A stretch of 64,000 bases of DNA from JAJCYK01 sp965212195 (GTDB lineage: Bacteria > Bacteroidota > Bacteroidia > Cytophagales > Cyclobacteriaceae): contig CBDBUW010000015.1 of assembly GCA_965212195.1 (NCBI GenBank), forward strand, positions 248,001-312,000, in the 5' to 3' direction. The notes beneath the pieces were generated by a model. It searched no databases and was not told the DNA's origin. It saw only the letters and a program-made list of their open reading frames with translations. The translations under genes and the position numbers were made by a program. Positions 9,601-17,048 of the stretch are shown in pieces. The number at the start of each line of letters is the position of its first letter. The stretch's first letter is position 1.

Positions 9601-9981
9601 CTTGAATCTTCTGGCGGTTTCCTTTATCACCGCAAAGGCCAGGGGAAGTACCTCCAATAGCACCTCTTCCAGCACCTCATTTCTTTTATCTTCCAGGGAA
9701 TCTATCTCCTTGAATACCTCATCTTTTTGATGTATATCCAGGTCCGGGTTATCTGCAATCTTTTGATGAAGATCGGCGATCTGCGCATCGACCTCCGCTA
9801 ATTCTTTATTAATTACATCTTTGAGTTCCCGAGTTTTATCTCTTAACTGATCGTCACTAATTCCTTGCAGGGACTCAGACTGTTCATTGATCTGGGCTAC
9901 ATAGGGCAACACAGATTTGATGTCTTTTTCTGACTTGGTTCCAAATACTTTAGCAATCCCCTTGCTAACAAAGTCTAACAT
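6619..9981 (-). CDS. secA: Preprotein translocase ATPase SecA
   Basis: This is the 1120-residue motor that pushes unfolded preproteins through SecYEG. The first nucleotide-binding fold has a Walker A (ATGEGKT, about residue 195-201) and the DEVDSVLVDDARTPLIISG Walker B region. The second fold has NMAGRGTDI and the QLRGRSGRQGDPG arginine-finger motif. The helical scaffold and wing domains follow. It is longer than E. coli SecA (901 residues), mainly through inserts in the first half, as is usual in Bacteroidota. The C-terminus ends in a GRNQRVTVQY-type segment and has no CxCxSGx(n)CH zinc motif. The start is ATG at 9981, and the SPOR lipoprotein gene follows within 10 bases. Confidence 0.97.
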   Translation of the reverse strand: MLDFVSKGIAKVFGTKSEKDIKSVLPYVAQINEQSESLQGISDDQLRDKTRELKDVINKELAEVDAQIADLHQKIADNPDLDIHQKDEVFKEIDSLEDKRNEVLEEVLLEVLPLAFAVIKETARRFKENGQLRVKANLEDKAFAAEYSNVEIDGDQAVWHNTWMAGGNEITWDMLHYDVQLIGGIVLHQGKIAEMATGEGKTLVATLPAFLNALADRGVHIVTVNNYLAKRDSEWMAPIVQFHGMQVDCIDNHQPNSEARRKAYQAHITYGTNNEFGFDYLRDNMSRDPKELVQRKHHFAMVDEVDSVLVDDARTPLIISGPIPKGDEHEFYDLKPRINKLVEAQKKQASQYLQEAKKLLANGDEKDGGLALFRVYRGLPKYKPLIKYLSETGIKQILQKTENFYLQDNQKMMPEADEPLYFTIDEKNNNIELTERGIDLITGEGEDSKFFIMPDIGMEVASIENDESLSEKERIKQKEDLIRDYSVKSQRIHSTNQLLKAYTLFEKDTEYIIVDGKVKIVDEQTGRVMEGRRYSDGLHQAIEAKENVKVEDATQTYATVTLQNYFRMYHKLAGMTGTAETEAGEFWEIYKLDVVVIPTNRPIVRDDRQDKVYKTVREKFNAVAGEIEELTEAGRPVLVGTTSVEISEVLSRMLSMRNIEHQVLNAKQHQREAEVVLNAGKPGKVTIATNMAGRGTDIKLTPESKAAGGLAIVGTERHESRRVDRQLRGRSGRQGDPGSSQFFVSLEDNLMRLFGSDRIAKLMDRMGLEEGEVIQHSMITKSIERAQKKVEENNFAIRKRLLEYDDVMNSQREVIYKRRRNALYGDRLELDIMNMVYDTSEDIVLNATAMVDYEGFKLNSLGILALDYSLNKEDFEKVDPPILTEELYNAAYKHYKEKNQALKKRAYPIFKNIQKERGATVEDVMVPFTDMKKQIGVVTNLQKNVDSECSELLVSMEKMVTLAFIDQAWKEHLREMDDLKQSVQNAVYEQKDPLLIYKFESFELFKGFISKVNEDTISFLMQADLPVQQSGDVQEAQAPRGRQRLQESKEESGSILGGGKTPDTRNRPAAEKTMPIKSAKVMGRNQRVTVQYMDGNIKKGVKFKTVEEDIKNNKCVLIED

Positions 9982-10090
9982 TCCGAAAAAGGTTTATTCC
10001 TTAAATTTAAAAGCATTTTCGCTAATAAAACAGGTAGTTCGCAAAAACCATACTAGGGCGCTCCTATATGTCAAATTGACGTGAATACCG

Positions 10091-10864
10091 TCACTCTTGA
10101 TCTTCAATACTACCGTTAAACACTTCAACTGCAGGGCCTATTAAATAAACATCGGTGAAAACCCCATCGGCCGACTGCTCAAAAGATACTTTAAGCTCTC
10201 CTCCGCGCGTTTGCAGAAGCACGGGACTATGGTAGCCCCGTTCGGAGAGGGCCAGAGCCACTGCGGTTACACCCGTACCGCAGGACAACGTCTCATTTTC
10301 AACTCCTCGCTCATAGGTGCGCACCGTGACCTGCTGGTCCGTCAGTTGCACGAAATTAACATTGGAGCCCGACTTCCCGTAGCTGTTACGTATAGCGCGT
10401 CCTTCCTTAAAAACGTCAATTTCCGATATTTCCGGTACAATTTTTACATGATGAGGGGATCCGGTATCCAAGAAGAATGATTCTTCAGATCTTTCCATAA
10501 CGGGAACATCGGGCATCTTAATATAGATCATGTCACCCTTCATATAGCCTTCATGGGGCCCATCAATTGCCAGAAAGTGGCAATGGCTTTCTATCATGTC
10601 CAATTGATGAGCAAAACGAACCGCACAACGTGAACCATTTCCACAAAGACTTTGGGAACCGTCGGGATTAAAATAGATCATTTCGAAATCATAAGAAGGG
10701 TGGTTTCGAATAAGGATTACCCCATCCGCCCCAATACCGAATCTGCGGTCGCATAGTCGACCCACCAACTTCTGATTTTGCAATTCAAAAGTTTCCTGCC
10801 GATCATCGATCATCACAAAATCATTACCGGTACCCTGGTACTTATGAAATCGAATCATTCCCAT
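10091..10864 (-). CDS. dapF: Diaminopimelate epimerase
   Basis: It interconverts LL- and meso-diaminopimelate, the last step before meso-DAP is used for lysine and peptidoglycan. The N-terminal motif YQGTGNDFV is near the start. The two catalytic cysteines are seen in CGNGSRCAVRFA and SCGTGVTAVALAL, each in its usual half of the two-fold pseudo-symmetric enzyme. From the ATG at 10864 the protein is 257 residues. A second ATG two codons later is equally possible. An upstream GTG at 10879 would add five residues with no counterpart in the family. It is cytoplasmic and lies on the same strand as secA, with a 109-base gap. Confidence 0.95.
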   Translation of the reverse strand: MGMIRFHKYQGTGNDFVMIDDRQETFELQNQKLVGRLCDRRFGIGADGVILIRNHPSYDFEMIYFNPDGSQSLCGNGSRCAVRFAHQLDMIESHCHFLAIDGPHEGYMKGDMIYIKMPDVPVMERSEESFFLDTGSPHHVKIVPEISEIDVFKEGRAIRNSYGKSGSNVNFVQLTDQQVTVRTYERGVENETLSCGTGVTAVALALSERGYHSPVLLQTRGGELKVSFEQSADGVFTDVYLIGPAVEVFNGSIEDQE

Positions 10865-10899
10865 TGGCTTAAGATACACACTACTCCCTGCAGAACTAG

Positions 10900-11313
10900 C
10901 TACAAGGGGCTATAATCATATACTTTCACTTGATTCCAAAGATCCGCACATTCTTCGATAAACTGCAGATGAATAGGATCTTCTTGATAGCTATCATGAT
11001 CGGCAATGTTTTTAAAACGAACTTGATAGGAGAATGAAAAGCTGTGATCCACAACATCTCGAGCCTCGGTAGGGGCGGGAACGCCGATATGTCCGGATTC
11101 TATACTGCTTATACGTAGTATCTTTTCCAGACCAGATTTGAGTTTGTCAAAAGCTTGCCGATCCTCAGGATCTTTCAGCCAAAAGTAAACTTGATGAACT
11201 AACATTTTTTCTTTGGTTGTTTTTGCAAAAGAGACCATAGGCCAAGTGGTAATTCCTAAAGCTGTTGCCATTTGGGCCATGGCCCCTATAAACTTTCTAC
11301 GGGTGGTTTTCAT
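10900..11313 (-). CDS. Dabb (stress-responsive A/B barrel) domain protein with Tat-like signal
   Basis: The 137-residue product begins with a twin-arginine-like leader (TTRRKFIGAM followed by a hydrophobic stretch, to about residue 30). A single dimeric alpha/beta-barrel Dabb domain follows. The domain is recognisable from the opening VHQVYFWLKD and the spacing of HSFSFSYQVRFKN and the HDSYQEDPIHLQFIEE segment. Dabb proteins are small, usually dimeric, and mostly without a known reaction. The Tat-like leader suggests export in folded form. It lies between the operon terminator after rplS and dapF, all on the minus strand. No function can be assigned beyond the domain. Confidence 0.8.
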   Translation of the reverse strand: MKTTRRKFIGAMAQMATALGITTWPMVSFAKTTKEKMLVHQVYFWLKDPEDRQAFDKLKSGLEKILRISSIESGHIGVPAPTEARDVVDHSFSFSYQVRFKNIADHDSYQEDPIHLQFIEECADLWNQVKVYDYSPL

Positions 11314-11358
11314 AAGATGTGTATGCTTATGGGTGCTAAAAATATAAAAAACGCCATA

Positions 11359-11388
11359 AAAAAAGGTCGATTTCTAAAAATCGACCTT
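11359..11388 (-). terminator. Rho-independent terminator after rplS
   Basis: A perfect 11-bp stem (AAGGTCGATTT pairing with AAATCGACCTT) with a four-base loop is followed on the minus strand by a T run. It sits 20 bases downstream of the rplS stop and ends the rpsP-rimM-trmD-rplS operon. Confidence 0.9.
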
Positions 11389-11407
11389 GCCTTTATAGTT
11401 GGTCTAA

Positions 11408-11761
11408 TTAGATTCTCTCTTTAATGCGAGCAGCCTTTCCTTGCTTACCTCGAAGGTAGAACAACCTTGCTCTACGCACTTTGCCTTTGCGCACCAATTC
11501 GATTTTGTCTAGGTTGGGGCTTAAAATTGGAAAGATACGCTCAATACCCACACCGTTGGATACTTTTCGGACGGTGAACGTCTCACCATTGGTATTTGGA
11601 TTTTTTCTTTGGATCACGGTACCTCGAAACTGTTGGACCCTTTCTTTGTTTCCTTCTCGAATTTTCACGTGCACGTTTACTGTGTCCCCCGCCTTAAAAT
11701 CAGGGTAGTTTTTACGGGCTTCGGCGTGCTCTGCTTCTACTAGTTTTATTAAATCACTCAT
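11408..11761 (-). CDS. rplS: 50S ribosomal protein L19
   Basis: The 117-residue L19 sits at the 30S-50S interface. The family features are visible: FKAGDTVNVHVKI near the start, the RVQQFRGTVIQRK loop, SNGVGIERIFPILSP, and the C-terminal KVRRARLFYLRGKQGKAARI. It is the last gene of the rpsP-rimM-trmD-rplS operon and is followed by a strong terminator. A 63-base gap separates it from trmD without a visible terminator, so it is probably co-transcribed. Confidence 0.97.
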   Translation of the reverse strand: MSDLIKLVEAEHAEARKNYPDFKAGDTVNVHVKIREGNKERVQQFRGTVIQRKNPNTNGETFTVRKVSNGVGIERIFPILSPNLDKIELVRKGKVRRARLFYLRGKQGKAARIKERI

Positions 11762-11824
11762 GGCACTAGCTTAAAATGGTGTGCAAATATAGGAATTATT
11801 TACGTAATACCAGAATACCGTCTA

Positions 11825-12514
11825 TCAATTTTTCTCTGGGTTTTGACCGGATTCAGGTCTGCGTTCGCGGGTCCTCTTAACGGATTGTTCAAAGCGCCAT
11901 TCTTCAATATTTTTTTGGTGCCCGCTCAAGAGCACTTCCGGCACTTTGTGACCTCTGAATTCTGCAGGGCGGGTATAAACCGGAGGTGCCACCAAATCGT
12001 CTTGAAAAGAATCAGTAAGGGCCGATGATTCATCGGACAAGACCCCTGGAAGTAATCGGATAACCGCATCAGCCACCACTGCGGCGGGAAGCTCTCCACC
12101 GGAAAGCACATAATCTCCTATGCTTATTTCTCTGGTAATAAAATGCTGTCGAACCCGTTCATCTACACCTTTGTAATGACCACAAAGCAATATGAAGTTT
12201 TCCATTAGGCTCAACTCATTAGCAACACCTTGATGGAATTGTGGGCCGTCAGGGCTCAAATAGATAACCTCTTGATACTCCCTCTGGGACTTTAAGTTTT
12301 CCAGACACTCCACAATAGGCTCGATCATCAAAACCATGCCGGCTCCGCCGCCATAGGCGTAATCGTCAACCGTTCGGTGTTTATTGGTGCTGAAATCCCT
12401 AAGGTCGTGTATATGTAAGCTCACAATAGCTTTATCCTGAGCCCTTTGTACTATTGAATGGTGTAAAAAGCTCTGCAGCAACTCCGGCAACAAGGTTATA
12501 ATGTCAATCCTCAT
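11825..12514 (-). CDS. trmD: tRNA (guanine-N1-)-methyltransferase
   Basis: TrmD methylates G37 of tRNAs, preventing frameshifting. The 229-residue protein shows the SPOUT trefoil-knot segments: GGGAGMVLMIEP, YLSPDGPQF, LLCGHYKGVDERV and ISIGDYVLSGGELPA. The C-terminal domain contains the usual VPEVLLSGHQKNIEEWR. The start ATG at 12514 overlaps the end of rimM by 11 bases, consistent with coupled translation in the conserved rpsP-rimM-trmD-rplS order. Confidence 0.97.
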   Translation of the reverse strand: MRIDIITLLPELLQSFLHHSIVQRAQDKAIVSLHIHDLRDFSTNKHRTVDDYAYGGGAGMVLMIEPIVECLENLKSQREYQEVIYLSPDGPQFHQGVANELSLMENFILLCGHYKGVDERVRQHFITREISIGDYVLSGGELPAAVVADAVIRLLPGVLSDESSALTDSFQDDLVAPPVYTRPAEFRGHKVPEVLLSGHQKNIEEWRFEQSVKRTRERRPESGQNPEKN

Positions 12515-13058
12515 GATCGGAACTTTGATTCTCCTGATAAATTTCCAGCAAACCCTCAGGTAAGTTTACCAAAACTGCGCCGGAGTCACGGTCAAGTGAC
12601 CGGATTATCTCCTCGGTGAAGGGAATAAGCACCTCATGGCCCTGATATTCCATTCCTACTAATCTTTGCGGCCCTTGATCGTAAATACAGGTAACTGTAC
12701 CTAACTCACCTCGGTGCATATCCAATACCCGGCATCCTATGATCTCATGAAAATAGTAGGATGTTCCCGACAATGGAGGTAGTAAGTCCAACGGTAAATG
12801 TACGGTACTGCCGATCAAGCTCTTGGCCTGTAATTGGTGGTTCACCTCTTCGAACTTTACAATCAGCTTTTCACCTTGGGCCCGGATATATTCCACAAAA
12901 AAAGGAACCAATGTTCCGTCCCCGCGTTGGTCCAGAAACACCGATTCCAATTTATAGTAGTTGCTTGGCTGGTCCACATCAAGTACTAGCTGGACTTCTC
13001 CCTTGAGTCCATGAGTAGCCTTTATGTAACCTAATTGAAAACAAGCATCAGCATCCAT
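12504..13058 (-). CDS. rimM: Ribosome maturation factor RimM
   Basis: The 184-residue 30S assembly factor binds S19 and helps mature the 16S 3' domain. The N-terminal LGYIKATHGLKGEVQL motif and the C-terminal PRC-barrel (from SYYFHEIIGCRV through VLIPFTEEIIRSLD) are clear. It starts 12 bases after rpsP and overlaps trmD by 11 bases, so it is inside the operon. Confidence 0.95.
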   Translation of the reverse strand: MDADACFQLGYIKATHGLKGEVQLVLDVDQPSNYYKLESVFLDQRGDGTLVPFFVEYIRAQGEKLIVKFEEVNHQLQAKSLIGSTVHLPLDLLPPLSGTSYYFHEIIGCRVLDMHRGELGTVTCIYDQGPQRLVGMEYQGHEVLIPFTEEIIRSLDRDSGAVLVNLPEGLLEIYQENQSSDHED

Positions 13059-13070
13059 GATGCTTGATCG

Positions 13071-14084
13071 TTATTTGTCTTCCGAGGCGTCTTCCTCCGT
13101 TGATGCAGCATCCTCGGCATCTGATTGTTCAGCAGCTTCCCCTTCTGCAGGTGCCTCTTCCGCGGCTTCATCAGGGGCTGATTCCTCTGCAGGAGCTGCC
13201 TCTTCAGGTGATTCCGCAGCAGGAGTTTCCGTAGCATCTGCTTCCGCCTCTGCAGGTACATCTTCCGACGTTTCTTCAGCAGGAGTTTCTTCCACTTTAG
13301 TTCCGGCTTCGGTTTCAGCTTCAGCAGGTGCTTCGTCCGTAGCGGCCTCTGTTGTTTCATCAGCTTTGGCTTCTGCTGGAGGCTCCTCGACAGGTGCTTC
13401 TTCCGCAGGAGCTTTGTCGGTAGCGGGCGCAGGTTCTTCTACTTCCACTGTCTCTTTTGGAGTTTCCTTTGTGGGAGCATCCTCTGTGGATTGTTCACTA
13501 GTGGCTTCTGCGGGAGTTTCCTCCGTAGGAGTTACTTCAGGTGCCGCCTCAGCAGCAGGAGCTTCTTCTGAAGCTGCCTCAGCTTCTCCCTCCGTTGACT
13601 CGGAGGCAGCTTCTGCGGCAACTGCCGCTGCCGCCTTGCTCTTGATAGCCTCTACTCTAGCTTCTTTAACTTTTCGTTCGGCTTCCAGGCGTTCCTTGGC
13701 CTTTGCGGCCTGTTCTTGACCCAGCCGATCAATTTTGGCGGTTACTTTGGCTTCTTTCTCTTTCAGCCAGCTTGCCAGTCTTTTATCAGCTTCTTCCTGG
13801 GTTATGGCTCCTTTAATGACCCCTACCTGAAGATGCTTACGCATCATGATCCCTTTGTAGGAGAGCATGGCCCGTACAGTATCGGTGGGCTGTGCGCCCT
13901 TCATTACCCATTCGAAGGCCTTTTCTTCATCAATATTGATGGTTGCAGGATCGGTGTTGGGATTGTAGATTCCAATTTTTTCAATAAATCGACCATCTCG
14001 TGGTGATCTGGCGTCGGCTACGACCACGTCGTACAGAGCCAGTTTCTTGCGTCCTCGACGCGCTAATCTAATTTTTACAGACAT
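13071..14084 (-). CDS. rpsP: 30S ribosomal protein S16 with a long acidic Glu/Ala/Pro C-terminal extension
   Basis: The first ~85 residues are a normal S16: RLARRGRKKLALYDVVVADA, RDGRFIEKIGIYNPN and GAQPTDTVRAMLSYKGI are all present. Residues ~86-160 are a lysine/alanine-rich helix, as in other Bacteroidota S16 proteins. Residues ~160-337 are a low-complexity acidic tail of irregular Glu-, Ala-, Pro- and Thr-rich repeats. The protein is therefore about four times the length of E. coli S16 (82 residues). The reading frame stays open without interruption and stops 12 bases before rimM, so the tail looks translated. It is the first gene of the operon and has a good promoter upstream. Confidence 0.96.
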   Translation of the reverse strand: MSVKIRLARRGRKKLALYDVVVADARSPRDGRFIEKIGIYNPNTDPATINIDEEKAFEWVMKGAQPTDTVRAMLSYKGIMMRKHLQVGVIKGAITQEEADKRLASWLKEKEAKVTAKIDRLGQEQAAKAKERLEAERKVKEARVEAIKSKAAAAVAAEAASESTEGEAEAASEEAPAAEAAPEVTPTEETPAEATSEQSTEDAPTKETPKETVEVEEPAPATDKAPAEEAPVEEPPAEAKADETTEAATDEAPAEAETEAGTKVEETPAEETSEDVPAEAEADATETPAAESPEEAAPAEESAPDEAAEEAPAEGEAAEQSDAEDAASTEEDASEDK

Positions 14085-14130
14085 TTTCTTTTAATCATTA
14101 TGTATGGAACACGTCCAAATTTAAGGTTTG

Positions 14131-14161
14131 CAAAGCTAGTGTAATTTTCAAACTTCACAAA
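14131..14161 (-). promoter_or_regulatory. Putative rpsP operon promoter
   Basis: On the minus strand TTTG (14161-14158) is followed after 19 bases by TAGCTTTG (14138-14131). This matches both the -33 and -7 boxes of the Bacteroidota primary sigma factor, about 47 bases upstream of the rpsP start. A second TAnnTTTG (TAAATTTG) lies closer to the gene but lacks a correctly spaced -33 box. Confidence 0.6.
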
Positions 14162-14271
14162 GTATTTGATGTGATGTTATATGAGAGTGATTGTCTACCA
14201 ATATTCTTATCATTAATGTCAAATTCCATATTTTATATTACATGATTATATTTGTATAATCGTTTATACGG

Positions 14272-14303
14272 TTTTTGTATTATACCGTGGTTTTATACCT
14301 TTG
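14272..14303 (+). promoter_or_regulatory. Putative promoter of the 2-oxoglutarate dehydrogenase operon
   Basis: TTTTTG (14272-14277) is followed after 18 bases by TACCTTTG (14296-14303), matching the Bacteroidota -33/-7 pair, and ends 21 bases before the sucA ATG. The implied 5' leader is very short. An additional TATATTTG box lies at 14247-14254. Confidence 0.6.
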
Positions 14304-14324
14304 GTTAATCTGCTTTGAATTGAA

Positions 14325-17030
14325 ATGGACCCGTATTCCTATATTTCCAATGCCCATGGTTCATATATAGATGAACTTTATCGATCCTATAAGCAGGATC
14401 CTCATTCAATAGACCCCAGTTGGCGCCTTTTCTTCGAAGGGTTTGAATTTTCCCAGGCCAAGGCTCCCATCACGGTGGGCGATGAGTCCTCTTACAAGGA
14501 GGTTCAGGTACGATATCTCATCCATGCGTATCGCAGCCGGGGTCATCTAAAGTCCGATACTAACCCGGTACGGCAACGTAAAGACAGAAAAGCGCTGCTT
14601 CATCTAGAGCACTTCGGATTGTCCAAGGACGACCTGGAGACTGAATTTGAAGGTGGTAAAACCATCGGCATTGGCCGCGCCAAATTAAAAGACATTGTAA
14701 GGGCGTTGGAATCCATTTACGAAGGACCCGTGGGTTTCGAGTACATGTACATCCGCGAACCTGAGATCCTGGAATGGTTTACCACCAAATCGGAAAAAGA
14801 AGCTTTGAACTTTGATCCGTCTGTGGAGGAAAAACAACGGATCCTTACCAAACTGAATGAAGCGGTGGTTTTTGAAAATTTCCTACATACCAAGTATATA
14901 GGTCAAAAGCGCTTCAGTTTAGAAGGTGGGGAAACCACCATACCCGCTTTGGACTCCATAATTAACAACAGCGCCAACCTGGGAGTTGAAGAAGTAGTGA
15001 TCGGCATGGCGCATCGTGGCCGGCTTAATGTTCTAGCCAACATTATGGGCAAAACCTACGAGCAGATCTTTAGTGAGTTCGAAGGAACCCAACCCGACCT
15101 CACTATGGGAGATGGAGATGTAAAATACCATATGGGGTTCTCTAGTGAAGTAGTTACGCCCTTAGGTAAAACCATATACTTGAAATTAGCGCCAAACCCC
15201 TCACATCTGGAAGCCGTTGACCCGGTGGTGCAGGGATTTTCCAGGGCCAAAATTGATAAACAATATCAGAGCGACCCCGATAAAGTTCTTCCCATATTAA
15301 TCCATGGTGATGCGGCAATCGCAGGTCAGGGATTGGTTTATGAAGTGGCTCAAATGTCCAAGTTGGAAGGGTATCAAACCGGAGGAACTATCCATTTTGT
15401 GATCAATAATCAGGTTGGATTTACTACCGACTTTGAAGAAGCCCGATCCAGCATATACTGTACAGATGTTGCCAAAATAATAGATGCTCCGGTACTTCAT
15501 GTTAACGGAGATGATCCTGAAGCGGTGATCTTCTGCACCAAACTAGCATCGGAGTTCCGACAGCGCTTCAACCGGGACATCTTTATTGATATGGTATGTT
15601 ATCGGCGGCATGGGCATAATGAAAGTGACGAACCGAAATTCACACAACCCTCTTTGTACAACATTATTTCCAAGCATCCTAATCCCAGGGAAGTGTATAA
15701 CAAGAGGCTGATCGATAGAGGCGAGGTAGATGCAAAACTGGCCAAAAACATGGACAAGGAGTTCCGGGGTTTATTGCAGGATCGATTGACCATGGTGAAG
15801 CAACAAAAATTGCCCTATCATTATCAACCGATGGAAGAGGAGTGGCGTAGCCTGCGAAAATCCGAACCCAGTGATTTTGAGCAATCACCGGATACCTTTA
15901 TAAGTAACGAGGTAATCGACCAGGTAGGCAAAGCCCTCATCAAAATACCTCAGGGTTTCAAACCCATTAAACAAATCGAGAAGCAACTCAAACAACGTCA
16001 AGAGATGTTCTTCGAGAAAAAAGAATTGAATTGGGCCTCTGCTGAATTGCTGGCGTACGGTTCTCTGTTGCTGGAAAATAAATTAGTTCGCCTTTCCGGT
16101 CAGGATAGCCGCAGGGGAACCTTCTCTCATAGACATGCGGTAATCAGGGATGCCTCTACCAACGAACCGTACTCTAGCCTGGATTTCATATCCGACAATC
16201 AAGAGAAATTTGATATCCACAATTCTTTGCTTTCGGAGTTTGGGGTAATGGGATTTGAGTTTGGTTATGCCATGGCCAACCCTAATGCCCTGGTGATCTG
16301 GGAAGCACAATTCGGAGATTTCGCCAACGGCGCTCAGGTATTGATCGATCAGTTCATAACTGCCAGCTACACTAAATGGCATCGTATGAACGGTTTAGTA
16401 TTGCTCTTGCCCCATGGGTATGAAGGCCAAGGACCAGAACACAGCAACGCCCGTCCCGAACGGTTTTTGCAAATGGCTGCCGGCTGGAATATGTTCGTGG
16501 CCAACATTACCACTCCGGTCAACCTATTCCATGCTTTTAGAAGACAGTTGTCCTTACCTTTCCGCATGCCATTGATCATCATGTCGCCCAAGTCTCTTTT
16601 GCGTCATCCCAAGGTAGTAAGCCCGCTCAGTGATTTTACCAAAGGAGGCTTCCAAGAGGTGATACCGGACAGCTATGTCACCAACAGCAAAGTGAAAAAA
16701 GTATTATGCTGCTCAGGCAAGATCTATTACGAGCTTCTTGAGGTCCAACAAAAACAGAAACGAAAGGATGTGGCCATAATTCGGATCGAACAACTTCACC
16801 CTTTTCCCAAGAACCAGATCCTGAAGGAACTGAAAAAGTACCAGGTAGACCGCATAAATTGGGTGCAGGAAGAGCCTGAAAATATGGGTGCATGGGCCTT
16901 TATTCTAAGATCTTTCCGGGAAGTCAAAAAAGATATTATATCCCGAAGAGCTACCGCCTCGACAGCTACCGGTTATCATCGGGTACATCAAGAAGAACAG
17001 AATGATATTTTAGAACGGGCTTTTAGTTAG
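14325..17030 (+). CDS. sucA: 2-oxoglutarate dehydrogenase E1 component
   Basis: This 901-residue thiamine-diphosphate enzyme decarboxylates 2-oxoglutarate and reductively succinylates the E2 lipoyl arm in the TCA cycle. The N-terminal ~40 residues (YSYISNAHGSYIDELYRSYKQDP) are the E2-binding segment. The catalytic core shows the HRGRLNVLANIMGK motif near residue 230, the HGDAAIAGQGLVYE ThDP region near 330 and RRHGHNESDEPKFTQP near 425. The C-terminal domain has HGYEGQGPEHSNARPERFLQ. It is 18 bases upstream of E2. The long preceding gap carries a good Bacteroidota promoter. The length and motifs are normal. Confidence 0.97.
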   Translation: MDPYSYISNAHGSYIDELYRSYKQDPHSIDPSWRLFFEGFEFSQAKAPITVGDESSYKEVQVRYLIHAYRSRGHLKSDTNPVRQRKDRKALLHLEHFGLSKDDLETEFEGGKTIGIGRAKLKDIVRALESIYEGPVGFEYMYIREPEILEWFTTKSEKEALNFDPSVEEKQRILTKLNEAVVFENFLHTKYIGQKRFSLEGGETTIPALDSIINNSANLGVEEVVIGMAHRGRLNVLANIMGKTYEQIFSEFEGTQPDLTMGDGDVKYHMGFSSEVVTPLGKTIYLKLAPNPSHLEAVDPVVQGFSRAKIDKQYQSDPDKVLPILIHGDAAIAGQGLVYEVAQMSKLEGYQTGGTIHFVINNQVGFTTDFEEARSSIYCTDVAKIIDAPVLHVNGDDPEAVIFCTKLASEFRQRFNRDIFIDMVCYRRHGHNESDEPKFTQPSLYNIISKHPNPREVYNKRLIDRGEVDAKLAKNMDKEFRGLLQDRLTMVKQQKLPYHYQPMEEEWRSLRKSEPSDFEQSPDTFISNEVIDQVGKALIKIPQGFKPIKQIEKQLKQRQEMFFEKKELNWASAELLAYGSLLLENKLVRLSGQDSRRGTFSHRHAVIRDASTNEPYSSLDFISDNQEKFDIHNSLLSEFGVMGFEFGYAMANPNALVIWEAQFGDFANGAQVLIDQFITASYTKWHRMNGLVLLLPHGYEGQGPEHSNARPERFLQMAAGWNMFVANITTPVNLFHAFRRQLSLPFRMPLIIMSPKSLLRHPKVVSPLSDFTKGGFQEVIPDSYVTNSKVKKVLCCSGKIYYELLEVQQKQKRKDVAIIRIEQLHPFPKNQILKELKKYQVDRINWVQEEPENMGAWAFILRSFREVKKDIISRRATASTATGYHRVHQEEQNDILERAFS

Positions 17031-17048
17031 GTCCTAACCAATTAAAAC

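Noticed and set aside
13057..13719. Plus-strand ORF of 220 codons, Ser/Ala-rich, across the rpsP tail
   Set aside because: It is the complement of the Glu/Ala/Pro repeats of rpsP. The repeats are rich in codons whose reverse complements are Ser, Ala and Thr, so the ORF is a composition artefact.
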